This document shows, piece by piece, positions 34,928-46,078 of a stretch of DNA of 64,000 nucleotides (its first letter is position 1; each line of letters begins with the position of its first letter). The notes under the pieces are model-generated. The model saw nothing but the letters and a program-made list of their open reading frames with translations, did not search any database and was not told the DNA's origin. Location: contig NZ_CP118611.1 of the NCBI RefSeq assembly GCF_028993555.1, positions 1,234,001 through 1,298,000 of the forward strand, written 5' to 3'. Both the position numbers and the translations under genes were made by a program. The DNA comes from Ensifer adhaerens. GTDB taxonomy: Bacteria; Pseudomonadota; Alphaproteobacteria; Rhizobiales; Rhizobiaceae.

Positions 34928-36754
34928 GTGAAATATCGCCTAGCCCTTGGATTCCTGTTGCTGCCGTTGCTTGCGACCATGCTGGCCTGGAAAGGCTATG
35001 CAGTTACGACCGACAGTTATCTGCGCGAAGCGACCGCTCAAGCCACCACCGCTCTCCGGCTCGCCGTCACGGCGCTCGATGGCCACCTCAATCGCTATCA
35101 GGCACTGCCAGCGCTGATCGCCGATCACGAGGATGTCCAGGAACTCGTCACCCGCCCACGCGATCGCAGACTGCGGGAGGCGGTGAACGCCTACCTCAAA
35201 GACATCAACGGCCTGCTCCAATCATCGGACATCTATGTGATTACGCCGGATGGCGACACGATCGCTGCCAGCAACTATGACGGGCCGACGAGTTTCGTCG
35301 GCCAGAACTTCAGCTACCGGCCCTATTTCCAGGAAGCGCTGCGCGGGCACCAATCGCGCTTCTACGCACTTGGCACCACATCGCTGAAACGCGGTTACTT
35401 CTTTGGCTCGCCGATCCGTGTCGGCGACGATATCCGCGGTGTCATGGTCTTCAAGGTCGACGTCGAAAGCATCGAAGCATCCTGGCAGGGCGGCGAATAC
35501 AAGATCTTCGTCTCCGATCCTGAAGGCATCATCTTCATGTCCGGCGATCCGGACTGGCTTTATTCCTCGATCCTGCCGCTGACGGCGGAGCGGCTGGCGC
35601 GAACCGAAGCATCGAGGCGCTACGCCGATGCCACCGTGCGCGCCCTGCCGGTGTCGGAGCGCGCGGCCTCCGATCACCATTTCCTGACCGTGTCTTCCGG
35701 CAATTCGAGCCGCGAATACCTTATGCTGTCGCAACCCATGCCGGATGCCGATTGGACCGTGAACGTTCTCGTCGACACCGCCTCTGTGCGCACGCAGGCG
35801 CTGACGACCGTCATTGCCGTGCTGCTGCTCATCTGCCTCGCCGGACTGGGCGTGGCCATCGTGCTGCAGAGGCGCGCGCGGCTCAACGAGCGCATCTCGA
35901 TGCAGGCAGAGGCACAGGTGGAGCTCGAGCGCCGCGTCGACGAGCGCACAGCCGACCTCGCGCGTGTCAACGTGCAGATCGAAGAAGAAATCGCCGAACG
36001 CCGACTGACGGAACAGCAATTGCGCCGGACGCAGGCCGATCTGGTCCAGGCGGGCAAGCTGGCAGGTCTCGGACAAATGTCCGCGGCGCTGTCGCATGAA
36101 TTCAATCAGCCCCTTGCCGCCGCCAAGACCTATGCCGACAGCGCGGCCCTGCTGATCGAACGTGGCCGTTCCGACGAGGCGACCGACAATATCCGCCGGA
36201 TCTCCGGGCTCGTCGACCGAATGGCGGCGATCAGCAAGCATCTGCGAAATTTCGCCCGCAAGCCGAATGAGAAGCTTGGGCCTGTTTCGGTCGAAGAGGT
36301 GGTACGCGATACGATGGAGATCGTATCAGTTCGCCTGAAAGCCGCAGCGGCGACCATCGACATCGATGTCGGCGATAAACCGCTCGTCGTGCGTGCCGGT
36401 TCAGTCCGCCTGCAACAGGTGCTGGTCAACATTATCTCCAATGCGGCCGATGCCGTCGAGGGGCTTGACGACCGCACCATTCGGCTTCGCGCCCGACAGG
36501 AGGACGGCAAGGTGGTGCTGACAGTCAGCGACCGCGGGCCCGGCATTCCGCCGGCGATTGCCGAACGCATCTTCGATCCATTCTTTTCCACCAAGGGCGT
36601 CGGCAAGGGGCTGGGCCTTGGTCTTTCGATTTCCTATAACATTATCAAGGATTTCGGCGGTAGTCTTATCGCGACTAACCTACCGGAAGGCGGTGCCGAG
36701 TTCCGGATCGAACTCACCGCCGAAAACAGCAATGCCCGGGAGGCTGCCGAATGA
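34928..36754 (+). CDS. dctB: DctB-like sensor histidine kinase
   Basis: 608 residues from a GTG start (GAGGAGG lies 13 bases upstream, a long spacing). Membrane segments near 5-25 and 290-312 enclose a periplasmic double-PDC sensor (NYDGPTSFVGQNFSYRPYF, LGTTSLKRGYFFGSPIR), the DctB pattern for C4-dicarboxylates. A coiled coil (about 315-375) leads to the dimerisation domain with H390 in SHEFNQPLAAAKTYAD, then an ATPase domain (VLVNIISNAADAV, VSDRGPGIP, GLGLGLSISYNI). It phosphorylates the adjacent activator, whose ATG overlaps its stop. No dctA gene is adjacent, so the ligand and target need testing. Confidence 0.9.
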   Translation: MKYRLALGFLLLPLLATMLAWKGYAVTTDSYLREATAQATTALRLAVTALDGHLNRYQALPALIADHEDVQELVTRPRDRRLREAVNAYLKDINGLLQSSDIYVITPDGDTIAASNYDGPTSFVGQNFSYRPYFQEALRGHQSRFYALGTTSLKRGYFFGSPIRVGDDIRGVMVFKVDVESIEASWQGGEYKIFVSDPEGIIFMSGDPDWLYSSILPLTAERLARTEASRRYADATVRALPVSERAASDHHFLTVSSGNSSREYLMLSQPMPDADWTVNVLVDTASVRTQALTTVIAVLLLICLAGLGVAIVLQRRARLNERISMQAEAQVELERRVDERTADLARVNVQIEEEIAERRLTEQQLRRTQADLVQAGKLAGLGQMSAALSHEFNQPLAAAKTYADSAALLIERGRSDEATDNIRRISGLVDRMAAISKHLRNFARKPNEKLGPVSVEEVVRDTMEIVSVRLKAAAATIDIDVGDKPLVVRAGSVRLQQVLVNIISNAADAVEGLDDRTIRLRARQEDGKVVLTVSDRGPGIPPAIAERIFDPFFSTKGVGKGLGLGLSISYNIIKDFGGSLIATNLPEGGAEFRIELTAENSNAREAAE

Positions 36755-38112
36755 TCGAGAGCCGGATCCTGCTCGTCGACGACGAAGAGGATGTGCGCCA
36801 TTCGAGCGCGCAAGCGCTGGAACTCGCCGGATTCCGCGTCGATACCTTCGCCGCCGCCGAACATGCCTTGGAATTCATCAGCTACAGCTTTGCCGGCGTC
36901 GTCATCAGCGATATCCGCATGCCCGGCATGGACGGCATGACGCTGCTCCAGCGCATCCGCGAGATCGATGCCGAGGTCCCGGTCATCCTTGTTACTGGCC
37001 ATGGCGACGTGCAGCTTGCCGTGCGCGCGATGCGCGAAGGTGCCTATGATTTTGTCGAGAAGCCCTTTGCGGCACAGATGCTCGCCGGCACCATTCGCCG
37101 CGCATTGGACTGGCGCGCGCTGGTTCTTGAAAACCGCCGGCTGAAGGCTGTCGCCGGCAAACGCGACGACATCGAACAGCGGCTGCCCGGACGAAGCCAG
37201 GTGATGGTCGACCTGCGCTATCGGATCCGCGCGATCGGCGCAGCCGACGCCGACACGCTGATCATCGGCGATACCGGTGTCGGCAAGGAGGTGCTGGCCC
37301 GCACGCTGCATGATCTCAGCGCCCGTGCCAACAGCCCGTTCATCGCCATCAACTGCGCGGCACTGCCGGAAAACCTGATCGAAAGCGAACTCTTCGGCCA
37401 TGAGCCTGGCGCGTTTCCCGGTGCCATCCGGCCGCGCTACGGCAAGTTTGAGCATGGTCGCGGCGGCACCATCCTGCTCGACGAGATCGGCTCAATGCCG
37501 TTCGATCTTCAGGCGAAATTCCTGCGCGTCCTCCAGGAGCGTGTCATCACCCGGCTCGGATCGAACGAAGTCGTACCGCTCGATGTGCGCTTCATCGCGA
37601 CCAGCAAGGTCGACCTCGAAAAGGAGGTCTCTGCCGGGCGCTTCCGCGCCGACCTGCTCTACCGCCTCAACGTCGCGACGCTCAGAGTTCCCTCGCTTGC
37701 CCAGCGGCGCGCCGATATCCCTCTGCTCTTCCTTCAGCTTGTGCGGGAATCCGCCGCTCGCTACGGCCGCGACGAAGCCGAGGTCTCGCAGGCGATGCTG
37801 GCTGAAATGGCGGAGCGCGACTGGCCGGGCAACGTCCGCGAATTGCGCAACGCGGCCGAGCGCCTGGTGCTGGGTCTCGACGCTGCTCCCGACGACACGG
37901 CGAGAGCAGAGAATGGCGGCCGCCTCGCTGACAAGGTTGCCGCCTATGAGAAGGGTCTGATCGCAACGGCGATCGCCGCTCATGGCGGAGCGCTGAAGCC
38001 GGTCTATGAATCACTCGGAATCTCGCGCAAAACGCTTTACGAGAAAATGCAGAAGTTCGGGCTCGACAAGAAGCTCGTCGCCGCGGATTTTTCCACCGAC
38101 GGGGAGCATTGA
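36751..38112 (+). CDS. dctD: DctD-like sigma-54-type response regulator with altered GAFTGA loop
   Basis: 453 residues. Receiver domain with acidic pair VDDEED, D54 in VISDIRMPGMDG and K104 in VEKPF. The AAA+ domain has Walker A GDTGVGKE (173-180) and Walker B GGTILLDEIG (238-247). The sigma-54 contact loop, normally GAFTGA, reads GAFPGA (220-225). A Fis-type helix-turn-helix closes the protein (ALKPVYESLGISRKTLYEKMQKFGL). The threonine of this loop is important for sigma-54 remodelling in studied activators, so this protein may work poorly or in a sigma-54-independent way. It is translationally coupled to the kinase (4-base overlap). Confidence 0.9.
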   Translation: MIESRILLVDDEEDVRHSSAQALELAGFRVDTFAAAEHALEFISYSFAGVVISDIRMPGMDGMTLLQRIREIDAEVPVILVTGHGDVQLAVRAMREGAYDFVEKPFAAQMLAGTIRRALDWRALVLENRRLKAVAGKRDDIEQRLPGRSQVMVDLRYRIRAIGAADADTLIIGDTGVGKEVLARTLHDLSARANSPFIAINCAALPENLIESELFGHEPGAFPGAIRPRYGKFEHGRGGTILLDEIGSMPFDLQAKFLRVLQERVITRLGSNEVVPLDVRFIATSKVDLEKEVSAGRFRADLLYRLNVATLRVPSLAQRRADIPLLFLQLVRESAARYGRDEAEVSQAMLAEMAERDWPGNVRELRNAAERLVLGLDAAPDDTARAENGGRLADKVAAYEKGLIATAIAAHGGALKPVYESLGISRKTLYEKMQKFGLDKKLVAADFSTDGEH

Positions 38113-38198
38113 CCCAATCGGGTGCCGGACTCATCAGCCTTGGGCGCGCAATCCCAACTCCGGATCGCCAGGCTGGATGCAGTGAAGTGTAACGCCGT

Positions 38199-38597
38199 TC
38201 ACCCAGCGGAAGCTGCAACGAACTCCACCTTGATACGATCCGGATCTTCGATGAACAGCGCGTAATAGTCGCTTCCGCCGTTTGCGAACGGATATGGGTC
38301 GTCATAGAGGCAAGAAATGCCGTTCTCCTGGCAAAATCGCCTCAGCCTGTCGACGGTCTCACGGCCCTTTACGCGAAACGCCAGATGGTTCAGCCCGACC
38401 CCGCACCGATGATAGTCGCGAGAGGCATGCTTCTCACCGACCTGCACAAATGTCAGGTAGGCGTCGTGGCCATGGGCAAGCGTGAAACCGTCATCCCAAC
38501 GACCGCTTTCTTCGTATCCGACCTCGGCGAGAAGGGATGTCCAGAAGCTATGCGAGATGCCGAGGTTCGATACGTAGATCTCGATATGATGAAGCAT
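38199..38597 (-). CDS. VOC-family protein (glyoxalase/bleomycin resistance fold)
   Basis: 132 residues, one VOC module. Candidate metal ligands are the His of MLHHIEIYVSN, the His of LNHLAFRV and the Glu of IKVEFVAA. Possible relatives include fosfomycin-resistance-like and lactoylglutathione-lyase-like proteins, but I see no feature that selects one. The start at 38597 follows GGAGAG. It stands alone, convergent with dctD; the 261 bases upstream, up to the opp operon, contain only that operon's terminator. Confidence 0.85.
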   Translation of the reverse strand: MLHHIEIYVSNLGISHSFWTSLLAEVGYEESGRWDDGFTLAHGHDAYLTFVQVGEKHASRDYHRCGVGLNHLAFRVKGRETVDRLRRFCQENGISCLYDDPYPFANGGSDYYALFIEDPDRIKVEFVAASAG

Positions 38598-38810
38598 TGG
38601 CCGGTCTCTCCGTGCAGTGTGATTGCAGCCGTGAAATGCCTGTTGCCTCCTGCTCCTCTGCAACATTTGGGGACCCCAATGGGGTGACGGTCGGTCTCGA
38701 TGCGGGAATTCGCAAGCGGCTGGCACACGCATCATCGCGGTTGCACAAGCAGGAAACAACACCGGAAAGACGGACGAAGCCGCGCCTGCACCGGAAACCT
38801 TGGAATCAAA

Positions 38811-38838
38811 ACGGGGACGCGATCGCTCGCGTCCCCGT
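38811..38838 (-). terminator. intrinsic terminator of the opp operon
   Basis: A perfect 12-base-pair stem, 38811-38822 with 38827-38838, with a 4-base loop. On the minus strand it is followed by a TTTTGATT stretch. It lies 20 bases beyond the oppDF stop. Confidence 0.85.
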
Positions 38839-38858
38839 CAAAGGTATTTGCGACTGGC

Positions 38859-40460
<1,602 letters not shown>

Positions 40461-40461
40461 G

Positions 40462-41592
40462 TCAGCGATCCTTCGGGTCGAGCGCGTCGCGCAGGCCGTC
40501 GCCGACGAAGTTCAGCGAGAACAGCGTCAGGACGAAGAAGATGGCCGGGAAGATCAGAAGCCACGGCGCCGACTGGATGTTGTTTGCGCCTTCCGAGATC
40601 AGCGCGCCCCAGCTCGTCAGCGGCGCCTGAACGCCAAGGCCGAGGAAGGAGAGGAAGCTCTCGAGCAGGATCACCTTGGGCACGACGACGGTCACGAAAA
40701 CGATGACCGGGCCGATCGTGTTGGGGATGATGTGCCGGCGGATGATCTGCCAGTCGGTGAGACCGAGCGCCTGCGCGGCGCCGACGAATTCGCGGCGTTT
40801 GAGCGCAAGTGTCTGGCCACGCACGATACGGGCCATGTCGAGCCATTCCACCGCGCCGATCACCAGGAAGATCAGGATGAACGAGCGGCCGAAGAAGACG
40901 ACGAGCACGACGACGAGGAAGACGAAGGGCAGAGAATAGAGAATCTCGACCAGACGCATCATCACGTTGTCGACGCGGCCGCCGATGTATCCCGATGTCG
41001 CGCCGTAGACGACGCCTATACCAAGCGACACAAGGCTTGCGAGCAGGCCGACGGCGATCGAGATCTGGCCACCGAGCATGACACGGACCAGGAGGTCGCG
41101 CCCGTTGCTGTCGGTGCCGAAGGGGAAGTACTCGCGGTCGACCTGACCGGTGACCTTCAGCGTCTTCCCGTCGTCTTCCGTTGCCACCACCTGGGTGTCG
41201 CGGAACTCGTTGGCGCGGTCGAAATAGCGCGTTGCGCGGGAATCGATCGGCTGTTCGGAGGTGATCGTCGCCGTGAAGGTCTCGCCCTCGAGGTTGAACT
41301 CCTTCAGCGTGACGCGGGCGCGGGTCGCGACCCCTTCCATCACGTCCTTGAGCGTCGTGGTGTCCGGGCGCGGCTCCAGGCTCGGAGCGATCGACACATA
41401 GGACGGGAAGACCTGATCGTAGGTGTGCGGAACGAACAAGGGCCCGAGGAACGAGAAGAGTGCGATCAGGGCCAGCATGAAGCAGCCGGCCATGGCGGCG
41501 CGGTTGCGCTTGAAGCGCATGGCCGCGAGCTGGAAGAGGCTGCGCCCCTTGGTTTCCGGTGTCACCACCGGGGTCTGGACGATATCAGTCAT
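40462..41592 (-). CDS. oppC: oligopeptide ABC transporter permease OppC-like
   Basis: 376 residues. An OppC_N-type first membrane segment (AGCFMLALIALFSFLGPLF) is followed by an unusually long periplasmic loop of about 110 residues (about 60-170), then the permease domain with EAA loop GAAQALGLTDWQIIRRHIIPN and C-terminal LNFVGDGLRDALDPKDR, the classical OppC ending. The long loop is seen in OppC of gamma- and alphaproteobacteria. The start overlaps the oppB stop by 8 bases. It forms the pore with OppB. Confidence 0.94.
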   Translation of the reverse strand: MTDIVQTPVVTPETKGRSLFQLAAMRFKRNRAAMAGCFMLALIALFSFLGPLFVPHTYDQVFPSYVSIAPSLEPRPDTTTLKDVMEGVATRARVTLKEFNLEGETFTATITSEQPIDSRATRYFDRANEFRDTQVVATEDDGKTLKVTGQVDREYFPFGTDSNGRDLLVRVMLGGQISIAVGLLASLVSLGIGVVYGATSGYIGGRVDNVMMRLVEILYSLPFVFLVVVLVVFFGRSFILIFLVIGAVEWLDMARIVRGQTLALKRREFVGAAQALGLTDWQIIRRHIIPNTIGPVIVFVTVVVPKVILLESFLSFLGLGVQAPLTSWGALISEGANNIQSAPWLLIFPAIFFVLTLFSLNFVGDGLRDALDPKDR

Positions 41593-42508
41593 GGCGAACC
41601 CTCGGATCGAGCAGGCCGTAGAGAATGTCGACCAGGAGATTGAAGACGATGACGAAGATGGCAACGAGAATGACCGTGCCCATCACCAGCGTGTAGTCTC
41701 GGTTGATGGCGCCGAGTACGAAATAGCGGCCGACACCGGGAATGGTGAAGATCGTCTCGACGACGGCCGAGCCGGTCAAGAGCGCCGCAGCACAAGGTGC
41801 GAGATAGGAAACAACCGGCAGCATGGCGCCGCGCATCGCATGGGTCACCACCACAGTTCGCGACGGCAGGCCATAGGCCTTGGCCGTCCTGATATGGTCG
41901 GTGTGGAGCGCCTCGATCATTGAGCCGCGCGTGAGCCGCGCAAACACCGCAAGCTGCGGCAGCGCCAAAGCGATCATCGGCAGGATCAGGAAGCGCAGTG
42001 ATCCATCACCCCAGCCGCCGGCTGGCAGCCATGCAAGCATGATCGCGAAGACCAGCGTCAATACCGGGCCAACAACGAAGTTGGGCACGGTGACGCCGAT
42101 CGTCGAAAACGACATGATCGCGAAATCGAGAGCGCTGTTCTGCCGGAGTGCAGCGATCGTACCGGCGGTGACACCGCCGATCAGCGCGACAAGCAGGGCA
42201 TAGAAGCCGAGTTCCATCGAATAGGGCAAGCCCTTGCCGATCAGTTCGGCGACGTTGTTGTCCTTGTAGACGTAGCTCGGACCGAAGTCGCCGGTCACCG
42301 CATTGCTAAGATAGTGCGTGTATTGGCGCCATAGGGGCTGGTCGAGCTGATACGTCTTCATCAGGTTCGCCATCGTTTGTGGCGGAAGAGGACGCTCGAG
42401 ATTGAAGGGACCGCCAGGGGCGAACCGCATCAGGAAAAACGAAATGGTGACGACGATAAACAAGGTCGGCACCGCACTCGCCAATCGGCGAAGGATGAAG
42501 GAAATCAT
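41585..42508 (-). CDS. oppB: oligopeptide ABC transporter permease OppB-like
   Basis: 307 residues with six membrane segments. The N-terminal MISFILRRLASAVPTLFIVVTISFFLMRFAPGGPF is the OppB/DppB hallmark; the EAA loop reads RTAKAYGLPSRTVVVTHAMRGAMLPVVSYL, and it ends NLLVDILYGLLDPRVRHD. It pairs with OppC in the inner membrane. The gene lies 54 bases after the binding-protein gene in the same operon. Confidence 0.95.
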   Translation of the reverse strand: MISFILRRLASAVPTLFIVVTISFFLMRFAPGGPFNLERPLPPQTMANLMKTYQLDQPLWRQYTHYLSNAVTGDFGPSYVYKDNNVAELIGKGLPYSMELGFYALLVALIGGVTAGTIAALRQNSALDFAIMSFSTIGVTVPNFVVGPVLTLVFAIMLAWLPAGGWGDGSLRFLILPMIALALPQLAVFARLTRGSMIEALHTDHIRTAKAYGLPSRTVVVTHAMRGAMLPVVSYLAPCAAALLTGSAVVETIFTIPGVGRYFVLGAINRDYTLVMGTVILVAIFVIVFNLLVDILYGLLDPRVRHD

Positions 42509-42562
42509 GGACGTGCTCCGGAGGCGACGCGCGGCCTTTTCGCCGCGCGTCGTTCCTGTTCG

Positions 42563-44161
42563 TTATTCGGCGATGCTCAGGAACTTGCTGAGGTGCTCGT
42601 TCGGAGCATTGTCCGCCCAGCCCTTGACGCGGCTGGCGACCAGCCACAGATCGGCCTGGGTCAGGAGCGGAGCGATCGGCTGTTCCTTCATCAGCAGCGC
42701 TTCCGCCTCATGCATCAGCTTCGAGCGGGCTGCCGGATCCTGCTCGTCGTAGGACTTCTTCATCAGGCCGTCGAACTCGGCGTTCTCGAAGTGGCCGTAG
42801 TTGAAGGTCTTGTTTGAGCCAACGCTGAGCGCCAGGAAGTTCTCGGCGTCCGCGTAGTCAGCCTGCCAGCCAGCGCGGGCGACGTTGAACTTGCCACCTT
42901 CCTGCAGGTAGGCATAGTGCGAGGACACGTCGAGGTTCACCAGCGAGACCTTGGCGCCGAAGGTGTTCTTCCACATGTCGGCGACAGCGGTTGCAACACG
43001 CTCGTGGTTCGGGTTGGTGTTGTAGCGCAGCTCGATGTCGAGCGGCTTGCCACCTTCGCCGTAGCCAGCTTCCTTCATCAGGGCGATGGCCTTGTCTTCG
43101 CGGTCGAGCTGCGACAGGGTGCCGAACTCAGCCTTGGACGGCTCGCCATAGCTTTCGATGCCCGGGGGAACCATCGAATAGGCCGGCAGCTGCGAACCGG
43201 CGTAGATTTCCTTGGCAAGGAAGTCGCGGTCAACGGCCATCGAGAGAGCCTGGCGGACGCGAACGTCGCTATAGGGTTCCTGACGGGTGTCGAAGGCGTA
43301 GTAATAGGTCGCAAGCGACGGCGAGACGTGGACCTGCTCGCCGTAGGAGGTGCGCAGGCGATCGATCTGGTCAGCCGAGAAGTTATAGACCAGGTCCATT
43401 TCCTTGGCCTCGAAGCGACGGACCGAAGCGGCCTGGTCGTCGATCGGGTAGAAGACGACCTTGTCGAGCTTGACGTTGGCCGCATCCCAGTAGTTGGCGT
43501 TCTTGACGACCGTCAGGCTGTCGTTCGGAACGTGGGCCTGAAGCGTGAATGCACCGTTCGAAACCATGACGCCCGGCTTGACGAAGTCGGCGCCGTTCTT
43601 TTCGACGCTTGCCTTGCTGACCGGAAGTGCCGTCTGGTGCGCCAGGAGTTCGAGGAAGAACGGAGTCGGACGCTCGAGCGTGATTTCGACGGTCTTTTCG
43701 TCGATCGCCTTTACGCCCAACTGGTCTGTCGGCAGTTCGCCCTTGTTGACCTTCTCGGCGTTCTTGATCGGGAAGAGAATGTTGGCGTAGCCGGCAGCCG
43801 TCTTCGGGTCTTCGACGCGACGGAAGGAGAAGACGAAATCTTCGGCCGTTACCGGCGAACCGTCGGACCACTTGGCATCAGCGCGCAGCTTGAAGGTATA
43901 TACCGTACCGTCGTCCGAAAGCTCCCACGTTTCAGCAACGCCCGGGACGATCTTCGCGGAGGCGTCATAGATCGTCAGGCCCTCGTAGAGGTCCTTGAGG
44001 ATGAACGCTTCGATGTTGATCGAGGTGTGGTGCTGGTCAAGCGTCTGCGGCTCACCCGCATTGCCGCGATGCAGGACAGCTTCGGCCAGCGCCGGGCTTG
44101 CTCCGATGAGCAGCGAGCCGATCAGCGCAGCAGCACGCAGGTTGAGTTTCAGTGAGGCCAT
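42563..44161 (-). CDS. oppA: oligopeptide-binding protein OppA-like
   Basis: 532 residues. The Sec signal peptide (about 26 residues, AAALIGSLLIGASPALAEA) leads to an SBP_bac_5 protein: LHRGNAGEPQTLDQHHTSINIE, YTFKLRADAKWSDGSPVTAEDFV, VRQALSMAVDRDFLAKEIY, the OppA/MppA family pattern. It delivers peptides to the OppBC-DF complex. The start at 44161 follows a GGAGAG site. The gene heads the operon, after a 764-base non-coding region. Confidence 0.94.
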   Translation of the reverse strand: MASLKLNLRAAALIGSLLIGASPALAEAVLHRGNAGEPQTLDQHHTSINIEAFILKDLYEGLTIYDASAKIVPGVAETWELSDDGTVYTFKLRADAKWSDGSPVTAEDFVFSFRRVEDPKTAAGYANILFPIKNAEKVNKGELPTDQLGVKAIDEKTVEITLERPTPFFLELLAHQTALPVSKASVEKNGADFVKPGVMVSNGAFTLQAHVPNDSLTVVKNANYWDAANVKLDKVVFYPIDDQAASVRRFEAKEMDLVYNFSADQIDRLRTSYGEQVHVSPSLATYYYAFDTRQEPYSDVRVRQALSMAVDRDFLAKEIYAGSQLPAYSMVPPGIESYGEPSKAEFGTLSQLDREDKAIALMKEAGYGEGGKPLDIELRYNTNPNHERVATAVADMWKNTFGAKVSLVNLDVSSHYAYLQEGGKFNVARAGWQADYADAENFLALSVGSNKTFNYGHFENAEFDGLMKKSYDEQDPAARSKLMHEAEALLMKEQPIAPLLTQADLWLVASRVKGWADNAPNEHLSKFLSIAE

Positions 44162-44925
44162 TTTCTTTCTCTCCTTCCCCTTGTTTTGGGTTTGTGATCG
44201 CAGGAGAGAAGTGCAAATCGCCCCCAAAGGCAAGGCGGATTCTGCGGCCGTTTGCATCTTTATCTATAAAGCGGGACTCGACCTATCCTTATAGTTGTAT
44301 TTCGTTTGCGATTCTTTTCGTCGCCTTTGCGACGGACATATGACGCAAGCGCGGCATTTTCACGAAATCTCCTGCAACGTTTTAGGTCGATTATTTTTAT
44401 CGGCGAAGTGCGATCAGAGAAGATGGCGAATCGGCCGCAATGCAAAGTTTGTGAATTTCAGCCGCAGTTTACGTAATGTGCGAAAAGAAAGAAGCGTTTC
44501 GCCGCAATCTTCTTGCGAGGCGTTCACAGCCTGTCGACAGACTGTTTCTCAACCACACCCATTCACATAGTGTACAGCAATCTCTATGCCCCTATAGATT
44601 GCATTTACGATCGCCACTTCCCTCGACTGGAGGGCACCACCAGAAAGTGAAACCAGTTCACCGGAAGGGTGTTGCATCCAGTCCACAGTAAAATCGATTG
44701 AAGCGACTTTCGACCTCTGGCAACCTGCCTTTTGCCCGGTTGTCAAACCACTTCGATGAACTATTGTGCGCCGGACTTCGGTGGGCGCGACCAATTCGCG
44801 CACGCCGTCACACCGCACGGAGAACCGGCCATCGCTGCCCGCGATGATGCCATGCGGCGTCTTAAGCCGGATTGTTTTTGTAGTGCACCGGGAAGGTGCG
44901 CTTAAGCACCAAGGGAGAATAGCGA
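44162..44925. other. long intergenic region between divergent oppA and fba
   Basis: 764 bases with no convincing gene. It is clearly less GC-rich than its surroundings in its first half, and must hold both promoters. I see an 18-base inverted repeat, CAG-n-CTGTCGACAG-n-CTG, at 44527-44544, and an imperfect repeat AATCTCTA/TATAGATT near 44579-44600. A 127-codon open frame at 44549-44932 on the minus strand has no recognisable domain and overlaps the fba start, so I do not call it. Confidence 0.5.
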
Positions 44926-45969
44926 ATGGCATTGATCACATTGCGGCAACTGCTCGACCATGCGGCGGAGAACGACTACGCGCTGCCGGCGTTCAATGTG
45001 AACAATCTTGAATATATTCAGGCCGTCATGCGCGCTGCTGATGCCACCGACAGTCCGGTCATCCTTCAGGCAAGCCGCGGCGCCCGCTCCTACGCAGGCG
45101 ATGCGTTCCTGCGCCACCTGATCCTGGGTGCTGCGGAAGAGTACCCGCATATCCCTGTCTGTCTGCACCTCGACCACGGCGACCAGCCGTCGACCTGCAT
45201 CTCGGCGATTACCAACGGCTTCACCTCCGTTATGATGGACGGTTCGCTCGAAAAGGACGGCAAGACCGTTGCGAGCTATGATTATAATGTCGCCGTCACT
45301 GCCGAAGTCGTGAAGATCGCGCATGCGGCCGGCGTTTCCGTCGAAGGCGAGCTCGGCTGCCTCGGCAACCTCGAGACCGGCGCCGGCGACAAGGAAGACG
45401 GCCACGGCTTCGAAGGCAAGCTGTCGCGCGAAGAGCTTCTGACCGATCCGGACCAGGCGCTCGACTTCGTCTCCAGGACCGGCGTCGATGCGCTCGCCGT
45501 TGCGATCGGCACCAGCCATGGCGCCTACAAGTTCACCCGCGAGCCCGATGGCGACATCCTGTCGATCGAGACGATCGCCAAGATCAACAAGAAGCTGCCG
45601 AACACGCACCTCGTCATGCACGGCTCCTCGTCGGTGCCGAAGGATCTGCAGGACCTCTTCAACACCTATGGCGGCAAGATGAAGCCGACCTGGGGTGTTC
45701 CGGTCTCCGAAATCCAGAAGGGGATCCCGCTCGGCGTGCGCAAGGTCAACATCGACACCGATCTGCGCCTCGCGATGACCGGCACGATCCGCAAGAACTT
45801 TGCCGAGAACCCGGAGAACTTCGACCCGCGCAACTACCTGAAGCCGGCAACCGCGCTGATGACCGAAGTCTGCAAACAGCGTTTCGAAGCCTTCCGCACC
45901 GCCGGCAAGGCCTCGAAGATCCGCGCGCTGCGCCTGTCGGAAATGGCAAAGCGCTACGCGGCCGCCTGA
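44926..45969 (+). CDS. fba: class II fructose-1,6-bisphosphate aldolase
   Basis: 347 residues, full length. Zinc ligands and active-site parts are visible: [43 protein letters not shown] and [12 protein letters not shown]. It interconverts fructose-1,6-bisphosphate with dihydroxyacetone phosphate and glyceraldehyde-3-phosphate in glycolysis and gluconeogenesis (also the Calvin cycle, where the gene is called cbbA). There is a GGGAG ribosome site. It is monocistronic, with a strong terminator downstream and no glycolytic neighbours. Confidence 0.96.
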   Translation: MALITLRQLLDHAAENDYALPAFNVNNLEYIQAVMRAADATDSPVILQASRGARSYAGDAFLRHLILGAAEEYPHIPVCLHLDHGDQPSTCISAITNGFTSVMMDGSLEKDGKTVASYDYNVAVTAEVVKIAHAAGVSVEGELGCLGNLETGAGDKEDGHGFEGKLSREELLTDPDQALDFVSRTGVDALAVAIGTSHGAYKFTREPDGDILSIETIAKINKKLPNTHLVMHGSSSVPKDLQDLFNTYGGKMKPTWGVPVSEIQKGIPLGVRKVNIDTDLRLAMTGTIRKNFAENPENFDPRNYLKPATALMTEVCKQRFEAFRTAGKASKIRALRLSEMAKRYAAA

Positions 45970-46035
45970 TCCATAGATCCCCCAGTCCTTTTTCGGCGCT
46001 AGTCGAAACAGGGCAGCCGGATATAGAGAGACATC

Positions 46036-46078
46036 GATCGGCGCGCGCTCCGCACACGGGGCGCGCGCCGATCTTTTT
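46036..46078 (+). terminator. intrinsic terminator of fba
   Basis: A perfect 13-base-pair stem, 46036-46048 with 46061-46073, a 12-base loop and then TTTTT at 46074-46078, 67 bases after the aldolase stop. This is the clearest factor-independent terminator in the window. Confidence 0.93.

Noticed and set aside
42917..44155. 412-codon open frame on the plus strand opposite oppA
   Set aside because: oppA has a signal peptide, family motifs and a ribosome site; the opposite frame has none of these.
44549..44932. 127-codon open frame in the long oppA-fba gap
   Set aside because: It overlaps the fba start, has no ribosome site or known domain that I can see, and its composition is not clearly coding.
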